The notes under the pieces are model-generated. The model worked only from the letters and a program-made list of their open reading frames with translations, ran no database searches and was not told the DNA's origin. From an uncultured Bacilli bacterium (lineage in GTDB: Bacteria; Bacillota_I; Bacilli_A; RF39; UBA660): a stretch of 40,328 nucleotides of DNA. Made by a program: the position numbers and the translations under genes. The stretch lies in NCBI GenBank assembly GCA_947629265.1, contig CANRCZ010000011.1:1-40328 (forward strand), in the 5' to 3' direction. Position 1 is the first letter of the stretch, and every line of letters begins with the position of its first letter. Below are positions 1-11,100 of this stretch, piece by piece.

Positions 1-76
1 TGCCGAAATGGCGCAATTGGTAGCGCAACTGACTTGTAATCAGTAGGTTACGGGTTCGATTCCTGTTTTCGGCACC
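1..76 (+). tRNA. tRNA-Thr (TGT)
   Basis: Cloverleaf-like sequence, anticodon loop CTTGTAA, T-arm GGGTTCGATTCC, 3' ACCA; acceptor TGCCGAA/TTCGGCA. Confidence 0.95.
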
Positions 77-85
77 ATTTTTTTT

Positions 86-169
86 GGAGGGGTAGCGAAG
101 TGGTCAAACGCGGCAGACTGTAAATCTGTTCCTTCGGGTTCGATGGTTCAAATCCATCTCCCTCCACCA
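86..169 (+). tRNA. tRNA-Tyr (GTA), long variable arm
   Basis: GGAGGGG acceptor, anticodon loop CTGTAAA, long variable arm, encoded CCA. Confidence 0.95.
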
Positions 170-175
170 CTTTAT

Positions 176-251
176 TGCCTCGTAGCCAAGCGGTAAGGCA
201 CCACACTTTGACTGTGGCATTTCGCTAGTTCGAATCTAGCCGAGGCAACCA
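176..251 (+). tRNA. tRNA-Gln (TTG)
   Basis: TGCCTCG/CGAGGCA acceptor stem, anticodon loop CTTTGAC, encoded CCA. Confidence 0.95.
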
Positions 252-259
252 TTTTTAAT

Positions 260-335
260 GACTCGCTAGCTCAGCAGGTAGAGCATTTGACTTTTAATCA
301 AAGGGTCACGCGTTCGAATCGCGTGCGAGTCACCA
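260..335 (+). tRNA. tRNA-Lys (TTT)
   Basis: GACTCGC/GCGAGTC acceptor stem, anticodon loop CTTTTAA, encoded CCA. Confidence 0.95.
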
Positions 336-408
336 TTATGTATATAAGAGTATTGATTAAGTTCAATGCTTTTTATTTTATAAAAAAAGTGTACATTTAT
401 ACACTAGA

Positions 409-1218
409 TTATTTATGGATTATTTTATGGATTTCGTATATTTTTTTAGCGGTATTATTTACAAATTCTTCTTTATCGTCACATTTGAATTTTTGAGTTA
501 GGATGATCAAATAAAATGGATTTTTATCTAAAACGTAGCCTGCTTCATGATATGCGATATCAAAGCTACCATATTTTTTAACGTATATGTTGTTTCCAAT
601 ATTTTCTTTTTTGATAATTTCAAATGATGGATTGGCTAACCAATTTTGAAATTCTAAACCGTATTTGCTACTTTCGATAAAATTTTTGATTTTTTTATAG
701 TAAATAATCATATCGTTACAGTTGATAAGTCCAAATAAATCTTTACCCTCCATCGTATGTTTGGCCCCTAATTCTTTACCGTATTTATCTAAATTATCTT
801 TACCAACATAGTTAACAAGTTTTATGTAAGCTGTATTATCACTTTCGACGATAGCAAGTCTAATTAATTCTTTGATTGTATAGTAAGTATCTTCTTTTTG
901 AAATTTGATAATACCGGTATCTTGTTTTAAATCATCCATCGTTATTAGTAATTTTTCGTTTAAATCGATTTTTTTATTTTCCGCCATTTCTAATAGCATC
1001 GTACAAACTAAAACTTTAATACTAGATGCAGCATAAAAAAGGATATCGGGATTGTATGACAAAACATTATTAGTATTTATATCTTCATAATAGTATGCTA
1101 CTTTTTCATCGGATTTTAAGTACATGGAATTTAGCTCGTATAATTTAGTTTTAATTTTCGTGATATCATCGTTTGTTAAATCGTTATTGATTTGGGCTGT
1201 TATATTTAGTTTATACAT
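409..1218 (-). CDS. class A beta-lactamase-like serine hydrolase
   Basis: SxxK motif (SSIK), SDN motif (ESDNTAY), RBS before the start; overall PBP/beta-lactamase-like pattern. Confidence 0.8.
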   Translation of the reverse strand: MYKLNITAQINNDLTNDDITKIKTKLYELNSMYLKSDEKVAYYYEDINTNNVLSYNPDILFYAASSIKVLVCTMLLEMAENKKIDLNEKLLITMDDLKQDTGIIKFQKEDTYYTIKELIRLAIVESDNTAYIKLVNYVGKDNLDKYGKELGAKHTMEGKDLFGLINCNDMIIYYKKIKNFIESSKYGLEFQNWLANPSFEIIKKENIGNNIYVKKYGSFDIAYHEAGYVLDKNPFYLIILTQKFKCDDKEEFVNNTAKKIYEIHKIIHK

Positions 1219-1393
1219 TTTATTTCCTCCTATAAATCGTTCATTAACTTAATAATGATTATATCATAAATCGCTATTTGTTGTAAAAAAGTGGTTTATT
1301 ACATTATAGTTTTGTAAAATTTTGGTTCATAATATTGACAATCTCAGTTATTAGGTGATAAGATAATGTTAGAAAAATAGAGGAGGAATTGTA

Positions 1394-1846
1394 ATGAAGA
1401 AAAATACAAAAGGTTTTACACTAATTGAGTTATTAGCTGTAATCGTTATCTTAGCTATCATCGCATTAATTGCTACACCAATCGTGTTAAACTTAATCGA
1501 TAAAGCTAGAAAAGGAGCTGCTGAGTCAAGTGCTTACGCATATATCAATGCTGCTGAAAAAGCTGCTGTTGTTAAATTAATGGATAGCACTGGAATTAAT
1601 TTAAGTGAAGCTACTTGTACAGTCGTAAGTGGTAGTACTAAAACTTTAAATTGTACTGGTAGTGGAATACCATCAAGTGGTGAGACAACTGGTTCTGTTG
1701 TATTAGAATTAGATATCAAAGGTGATTTACCAACTACTGGTTCTATTATATTCACATCAAACGGTGCTGTATCAAGTGCAGATCTTACTATCAATAATTA
1801 CAGTGTAAATGTTAATTCAGAAGGTAAAGCAAGCGTTTCAAAATAA
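1394..1846 (+). CDS. type IV prepilin-like protein (N-terminal methylation motif)
   Basis: KGFTLIELLAVIVILAIIALIATPIVLNLI; GAGGAGG RBS. Confidence 0.9.
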   Translation: MKKNTKGFTLIELLAVIVILAIIALIATPIVLNLIDKARKGAAESSAYAYINAAEKAAVVKLMDSTGINLSEATCTVVSGSTKTLNCTGSGIPSSGETTGSVVLELDIKGDLPTTGSIIFTSNGAVSSADLTINNYSVNVNSEGKASVSK

Positions 1847-1856
1847 TGAAATTATA

Positions 1857-1887
1857 AAGAGATATGATTAAAAATATCTCTTTTTTA
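1857..1887 (+). terminator. Rho-independent terminator after the pilin gene
   Basis: AGAGATAT gattaaaa ATATCTCT followed by TTTTT. Confidence 0.8.
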
Positions 1888-2119
1888 GTCCATAAATTGC
1901 ATAATTCATCCAAAAAATGCTAAAAATTCAAAAATTTTAGCAAAAATGTGAAAAAAATTGTTCATTTACTATTGGAAAATTTGAAATTATATAATATAAT
2001 ATAGTGGATTTATGGGGGTTATCGAAAAATGTAGAAAAGTGTTTAGTAACAATACTAGACGCTATGGAAATACTACCTATCCATTTAAATATAATATATA
2101 TTTTTAGGAGGGATGAAAT

Positions 2120-5100
2120 ATGAAGAAAGGAAAACTAAAAAGCTTATTAATAATATCACTATTAATAGCATTAATACCTTTTAACACAAAAGCTCAAGAA
2201 AGGATAACATTAAATGTCGATAAGACTGAGGTAAAAGCGAACGACACAGTTACGGTTACAGTCGATTTAGACTCTAACCAGTCTTTGTATGCCTTTACGT
2301 CTAGTCTTAGTTTTGACGAGAACGTTTTCGAGGTACTACAAACCGAAAACTTTAAAGAACTAGATGATTGGTCTGATATAACATATAACAGCGAAAATAA
2401 TAAATTTGCCTTACTAAATAAATCAGGTGAAACTAATGATCATCTATTAACTATTAAACTATTTGTAAAAGCAAATCCTAAAGGTGGAAATACTGAAATA
2501 TCATTAAAAAATTCTGTTGCATCAGACGGTATTCAAGATATCGAATTTAATGATGCTATTCAAACATTGGATGTCGATGGTGTCGATATACCTAGTAGCT
2601 ACACTCAAAAAACAGAAGAAACTACTAAAAATGTAACAGCTGAAAACTATAAACCACACTTAGTAGTATGTTCTATCTTAGTAGTAGTCTTATTCATTTT
2701 GATCATGCTAATAAACTCTAGAAAATTAAGAAACAAACTATCAATAAATTATAAAACTGCAAATATCATATTAACTAGTCTATTAGCAGTATCATTACTA
2801 GGAACTATCGTTTTAGCAGTTTTAATTAATAATAGAGGCGATGTAAATGATGACGGTAAAAAAGACTATGAAGATGCCAAAGCTATAAATAAATATTTAA
2901 TCGATATAACAAACGAATTAGAGGGTATCGACGATACAATTATAAGTAGTGAAACTACTGGTATGGTTGAAACCGCTAATCGTTTAACCAATAATTTATA
3001 CGGTAAACAAACAGGAACATTAAAACTTAAAAATACTAATAATAAAAACAACAATAAATACGATGTGAACGGTGATGGTAAAGTAACTATAACCGACTCA
3101 GCATCTCAAACTAAAGATACAACTGATAAAAAATATAAAGTTGAATTAACAAAAGGAAAATTCAATCAATATCCTAATAAAAATAGCAACGTTACTTTAA
3201 ACTTTACCGCTAAAATAAACCCAAATAATGCTAAAATAAAAGAGGTTTATATCGATGGTAAAAAAGTAAAGGTAAGCGAAAGCAACAATAAATACTCAGT
3301 TACTGTAAAAACTAAAGATAAATCAGGTATTTTAAAATATACGATTACAAAAGTTGTATTAAATAATAAAAAAGAAATAGATACTAAAGATTTAACATTT
3401 ACAGTTGACGTTTTAAAAAATAAACCTACTGTAACTGACTTTAACTATAAAAGTAGTAACATCAGCTTCAATCTTAAAGATAGCGAAAAAACATTGAAGA
3501 AAGCTCACATTAAAATCGTTAAAGGAACCGCTAGTCTTGAAGATTTAAAAGCTAAAGACAAAGTATTACCAGATAGTACAAAACCAGATAACGAAGATCC
3601 TAATATCAAAGATAACGATGAATTTGATACTAATCAAATCGTCTTTGAAAAAGATTTAGACGTTAATGTAGAAAAAATAACTAATAAAGTATCATTAGTT
3701 TTAGGTGAAACTTATACTGTCCTTATTACAGGAGATTATGATCTAGATACTAATAAATTAGATAAATCAAGTAACTACTATGAAAATAAGGAACTTTATT
3801 ATAGTACATTCACTAATGGTGAGGTTGTTATTAAACCAATAACTAATTTAGATACTTTGTATCCTGAACAAGGAAAAACAATAAATTTCCAATTTGATGC
3901 TACTGTTAAGTTAGAAGAAATTACCGATATTGTTAAAACGATTACTATCGATGGAGTTGATCGTAATGTCGACTATGTCGATGGTCACTATATCGTCGTC
4001 TTAGATGGTGTAGGCGAAGCTGGTGAAAAGAATCATACTATATCTTCTATCATTTTAGAAAACGGTCAAAAAATATTATGTCATTATGAATTTAAATACG
4101 ATGTTTTAAAACAAGTACCAACTATTGAAAATTTCGTATATCACGATACTGATAAACGTGTAACATTTGAATTAAATGATAAAGATAGAGCGACTAAAAA
4201 TGCTACAATCATTATAACTAGTCAAGATAATAAAAAAGTTGTTCTAAAGAAAGAGATGGATTTAAGTAATCTTGATTTTACATATGATGCTAACCTTTAT
4301 CCGGGTAAATATGATGTTGAAATAACTGGTACTTACGATTTGGATAGCAATTTAAAGAATGGTAAAAACGAGGGTGAATTATTATATAATCATGAATTAA
4401 CCGTTCATAATGTCAAATTAACACACGTTGATAGTGGTATTTACTATGCTAATAGAGGAGAAAACACCGAGTTAAAATTTAAAGTTGCAGTAGAGCCTGA
4501 AGATGATGCTATTGTTACTGACGTTCTTATTAAAGATAAAGATACTGATGAAACAACGACTTATCATCCTACTCGTACAGCACCTGGTACTTATAGTGTT
4601 GATATCGAAGCTCCTAATGCCATTGGTGAACATAAATATGGTATAGAAAAAATTACTTTAAACGATGATGAGGTAAGCAAAAACTTAGACTTTACAATCG
4701 ACGTATTAAGAAAAGAACCATTTGTTGAAAACTTATATATCGATGAAACTTTAGATACACCAATAATTAGATTTAATTTAAATGATGCTGAAGAGTCATT
4801 TAAAAACGGGGATATCGCCATTAAGGATAAAGACAAAGAAGAATTACGAAATGGTAAAGTTGTTAAAGGTGATAACACAATACAATTAAGTGGTCTTACT
4901 GATTTAAATGAAGGTGGCACTTATTACTTAGATATCAATGTCGACTATGATTTGGACTCTGATAAAGATAGTGAAAATAATGCTGATTCTAAACTTTTAG
5001 TTGAAAATCACGAAATTAAAATTTATAAAGCTAAATTATCAACAAGTGGAACTCATTATGCTAGTAAAGGTGACTTAGCAGCAATCCCTGTAACCGCTAA

Positions 5101-8100
5101 AATAAATTCAAATGATGATGATTCAATTCACGTTAGGTCATTTATAATGAGTGATGATAAAGTAATTGATGCTTCTTATGAAGATGGATTACACTTTAAT
5201 ATCGAGGCTCCTAAAGAAGCTAAAGAGTATACATATAATGTTAAAGAGGTAATCTTAAGTAACGACATAAAAGTAAAAGCACCACTAGAGTTTAAACTTG
5301 AGGTATTAAAGGATGAACCTTATATTAATAAACTTTATCTTAATGAAAGTAATAATGCATTAAGTTATGAACTTGTCGATAAAGATAGTGCGTTTAAGTC
5401 AGGAACACTTTATATCTACAATAATGGTTTAACAGTAAATAATCCAATTGTAAATAACCAAAAAAGCAATACCGTTAACTATAACTTTATCGAAGAACAA
5501 CTTTATGACATTAAAGTAGTAGGTAATTATCAATTAGATATTAATGGTAAAAAATTATTTAATGATAAAGAAATGTCTAAACAATCATTCATGATTGGCG
5601 GTTCATATAATTTTGAAATCACCGATGTATCTATTACAGATACAGTTCATAAAGATAAAAAACCAGTTATATCATTTGTTAGCACTAATTCTAAGAAACT
5701 TAAAGTTAACAAAGTTACTGTAAGTGGTAAAGAATATACTGTTAAAAATGTTTCGGGTGATAATTACGAGGTTACAATCGATAATGCTAATATGAACTTT
5801 GGAAAACACGATATTACTTTAGATAGCGTTAAATTATCAAATAATAAAACATACAACAATAACAGTGATTATAAAGTTGATAAATTAACCTATACTGTCT
5901 TAAAAGACGCTCCAAGTGTCACTGATATCAAACTTAGTAGCGATGCTGCAAGTAAAACAGTAACTGCTAACTTTAAAGTAAAAGATGATAATTATTCATT
6001 GACAAATTTAGCAGTTGTCCTTGTCGACTCATCAGCTAAAATATTAGATACTAAATATTTTACAGCTGAACAATTAATAACAGGTACAACTTTAACAACC
6101 TCTTTATCATATGATAAAAATAAAGATGGAGCTTATACTGTAAAATTCTTAGCGGATTATCAATTAGGTGATAAATATAAATACAATAGCCAAAATATCG
6201 GTCAACAAAATATATTTGTCGAAAATCACGAAATATATATCGATGAAATATCTTTCTCAAAAGGATCAAAATATGCCTTAAAAGGTCAAAGAAATTTTGA
6301 AATAAGTTACGATGTTCATGTTGGTGCTAATATCAAAACTAACAATGGTAAAACTTATACCCGATTATCAGGTATCATGGTTAACGGAACACATTACGTA
6401 GCTAGTAGTGAAAGTACGAAAAAAGCAAGTACTTATAAAGCTAAAATCGGTATAGTAGCGCCAAGTAAAGCCGGTGTTTATAAACTAACCGCTAATAGAG
6501 TACAATTAGAATTAAATCAATACTACGATAAACAAAACGATTACTACTCTGTACCAAGTAAAGATATTACTATCGAGGTATTAAAAGACGTACCAAGAAT
6601 TGAAAATCTAAAAATCACTAACGAAGATTATAATAATAAAACGGTAACATTTGAATTCGATGTTAAACTTGATGAAACAGCTAAAGCAAACGATAATAGT
6701 TTCGCTAATGGTAAAGTTGAATTTAATGGTGAAACAAAATCATTTACAAGAGATGGACGTAATACCGTAACATTTAGTAATGTTGAACAAGATAAAATAT
6801 CTGACTTAGTATTTAAAGCTGATTACGATTTGGATACTGATACCTTAAATGCAAACGATACTGATAAAAATGAGTATACAAACGAAACTATTTACAGTGT
6901 TAAATATGGATTATTCAACGAAGAAAATTACGATGATATCAAAATAGCTAATGGTAAAGCTATTAGTGAAAAAGATAATAATTACTTTGAAAAAAATGAA
7001 AAGATAAAATTACATTTTGATATTCAAGGTATCTCATCAGTTAATCCATCAAAAGTAAAAATAGATGATAAAGAATATACTTTATCTAAAGTAGATGATA
7101 GTTATGAAATCACTTTAGATGGTTATAACCAATTTGGTGAAAAAACAATTGAAATTACCGATGTCATTTTAGAAAATGGTAAAGTTGTTAAATTAAAAAC
7201 ACCATATGTTATTAAACCAGAGGTATTAAAAGATGCTCCAAAAGTAACTGATTATGACCATAAAGATACTGATAGCAAAATCACATTAAGCTTTAACTTA
7301 AAAGATTACGATGGTGCTATCGCTAAAAATGCTAAAGTTAAAATAACTGATGAAGATGGTAAAGTTCTATATAATAAAGATTTTGAAAAACAAATAACAA
7401 TTGACCGTGATAAAAATGTTCTTAGATATTATGTATCTGTCGTAGCTGATTACGATAGAGATATCGATATCTCGAAAGGTAGCGATAACTACTTTAGTCA
7501 AGCAACACTTTTAGAAGAGACAATTTCATTCGATAAAAAATATATTGAATTAAAAGATATCAATGATATCAATCTATATAAATCAGAAATTGTTAATGGT
7601 CAAGAGAAAATCGAACTTAAAGACGAAATAAACAAAGATGAATTAAAAAATAATAAAGATAAATATTTTGTTGAAATCAATATGGAACAAATGCCAAGTG
7701 TTAGATCAAAAATTAAGAGTATCGAAGAAAAAGATAATCACTTAATCTTAGTTTTAGATTATCAATACGTAACATTAGAAGATTCTAACGAAACAACTTT
7801 AAAAATCGATTACGGTGAAATAAAGAATGGTGTCGTTACAAACGAAACTCACCCTGATGTCGCTTTTAAAAACTTATTAGCGAAATTAGAAAATGGTGAT
7901 AGTGTTACTTTAAATAAAAATTACGACGCAAGTAGTATTTCAGTTGATGGTGATACATACATAAAAGCATCATATAGTGGAAAACTAGATGGTAATGGAT
8001 ACACTATCGAAAATCTAAAAAAACCATTATTTGAAGAACTTACAGGTGAGGTTAAAGATTTAACTTTAAAACATGTTAACCTAGACGATAAACGTGGAAA

Positions 8101-11100
8101 AGGTTCTCTAGCTATTCAAGCAATTAAAGCTAAAATTAATGGCGTTATCGTTGATGATTTAACTAAATCAGGTGGACATAACGGTAACAATCAAAATGGT
8201 GGTTTAGTCGGCCTAGCTAAAAATTCGACAATCGAACATTGCGGTATGAAAAATATAGTTTTCAATGCCGGTAATGGACAACAAAACGGTCTTTTAGTAG
8301 GAGCTTCTGATGGATCATTTATTACCGATAACTATGTAATTGGTACTTTAAATGGTTCTTGGAACTTTAACGGTGGTTTAATTGGATCATCATCAAATAG
8401 TACTGTTTTAAGAAACTATGTTAAAGCTACTGTCGGTGGAGCTATCGCTTGTGAATTAGCATGTGGTGGTTCAGGTTCTACTTATAAAGATAATATCTCT
8501 TTAAGTAGCACTGCTAAAAACGGTTTTGCAACTGGATATAAATCACTTGATAATAACTATCGTTTAATGAACGAAGAAATCGAAAGTACTACTAACGGAA
8601 TAATCAACATTACTAAACAACAAGTAAATCAAGAATTATTCAAAAAGGCTAATTTTGATGAAGATATGTGGCGTTTAAATAACAATACCTCATATACTAA
8701 TCCACCAATATTTAAAACCGAAAAAATCACTGATTTAAAAGGTTCTAATAATAAAAACTTTAATGAAGACAACATAATCTTATATAACAACTTAATGAAA
8801 TTAATGCCTTTCTATAAAGCTGATGAAATAATCGAAACCGCTAGTCATATTACAAATGAAAAACTACAAACTAAAGAAATTTCACATATTTTACCAGTCG
8901 ATTCAAATGGTAATATCGTAACTTATCTAACTAGCGATAACGCTAAAAAAATAAGCAAAATTAAAGTTGTATACAAAGATAATACCAAAGCTGAATACAA
9001 AGTTAAATTTGATAATGTATACGATATGGTAGCTAATTACCGTATCCCAGAGTTAAAATTAGACTATAATTATAATCATTACGTAATTAGTGCTAAATCA
9101 CAAATTGTAAACGATTTAACTAACTACTTAAAAGGATTAAATTATACCGAAAACTTAGATACATTAACCTCTAGCGCTGATAGTAGAATATATAAAGATT
9201 TCTATAACGAAATTACAAGTAAAGAATTAAAAGAATTCGTTCTAAAATTCTTATCTAATAGTAACTATACTAGTACCGATAACGAAGAACAGATCAATGC
9301 TTATATCGAAAGAGCTGTTAAAAAAGATAACACTATCGAAAAAGTACTATATACATATAACTACTTTAGACGTTTCTACGATTTAAAAATCGATGGAATG
9401 AAACTTTACGATTTCATGATGTTTAGAATGGATGGATTTGATAAATCATTAACACCAAATAAAATAGCAGAACTTTATTTCGCTGATGCAAGTAACTTTA
9501 ATACCGGTTCAACTGGAACAAAATATGCTGCTATTTTAGGAAAATATACAAACCAAGATACGATTGCTAAATTCTTAGAATACATGGTAACAGAGTTCGG
9601 TGATGGTGATCTTGACGAATGGACGAGAAAACAATTTAAAGGATACTTAGTAGAATTACCAGTAGAGGGAATGGAAGATAAAATTCAATACACATTGTGG
9701 GATCATTTCAGTAATGAAGATAAAAACTATAAACCACATCGAGCTTACGATATGATGTTACCAATATTAACACTACCTAGAAATGCCGCTTATATCATAT
9801 CAACCCCTGTTCAATACGTAATAGGAGCTCAAAGAAGCTATATCGAAAATCCAGAAGATCCAAAACAACAAGACATACTAAGAAGAAGAATTAAAAGCTA
9901 TGCTGATAGAATGACAACATATTATAGTACAGCTTACAATATCTTAAAAGATCCGCAATTGTTTAACGATATTCATACTTTCCATCTAGATAAGAGATAT
10001 GCATACGATGAAAACGGTGCAATGGTATATCAACAAGTAGGAACTGAAGAACCATTCCACAAGAATTTCAACGAGGTAACTGGTCGTTGGCAAACTAGCG
10101 ATGGTAATGCTGCCGTTGCTTGGGGTGACCGTATCGATTGGAGTGCCGAGGGATTAATGGATGGTTATATCGATCCTGAATTAGCGAAAGAATTAAATAA
10201 ACCATTACAAGAATATACTTATCATACTTTCACTCATGAAACCGCTCACAATATCGATGCTCGATTATTCTTAAAAAATCATGGTAGAAGATTTGATGCT
10301 GGTGGTGAAGATTACGCTGATAGCAACTTGATGCAATCATTTGGACCAAACGATATCGTTATGAACTTATCAGTAACATTTGAAAAAGGTTCTAAGATAG
10401 GTTCAAGCTGGACACCAGATAGAATTGATACACCACTTAAAATTAAAGATTACTATGATAAAGTATTCCAAACTATATACGTTATGGATTACATCGAAGC
10501 TCAAGCATTCTTACAACTAAGTAATGAAGATAAAGCTGAAATCGGTATTCAAATTACATATCCAAATGAAGAAAAATATCAAGAAGATGGTAATAAATAC
10601 CGTGCTCGTCAGACAACTGGATTTAACCAACGAAGCGTTGAAGAGTGGAGTAAAATGCAATTAAATTCAATCAATGACTTGATTGATAACAAGATAATGA
10701 AATATGCCGGAGTTTACAAATACGCATCTCGTGGTTCTAACTCATATGGTGGTGAGGGTATCAATACCGCTCACTGGTATCAACCAAATAACCCAGATGG
10801 TCGTCCAGACTCTTACGCATTAAAATGGATTGCTTATGAAATGTTAGGTTATAAAGGTTACCAAGATGGTTACATAGAATATAACAGTAATATTCACTCT
10901 GTTAAAAAGACGATCTATAAAAATATCGATAAGCCATCTGAGGGTACAACTCAAGTAGACTATAAAACCGATAATATGGCAATTCAGAGAATTTCAGACG
11001 GTAAGTATAAAAATATTGATGAATACAAAAAAGCTAGATTTAAAGAGGTTGAACAAAAATTACCATACCTTAAAACAGAAATTAACGTAAAAGATTATGT

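Noticed and set aside
287-496. 69-aa ORF on + strand
   Set aside because: Overlaps tRNA-Lys and lacks an RBS; spurious
1534-1794. 86-aa minus ORF
   Set aside because: Antisense to the clear prepilin gene; composition shadow
2866-6269. Minus-strand ORFs at 2866, 4591 and 6060
   Set aside because: Antisense to the giant protein gene, no RBS or domain
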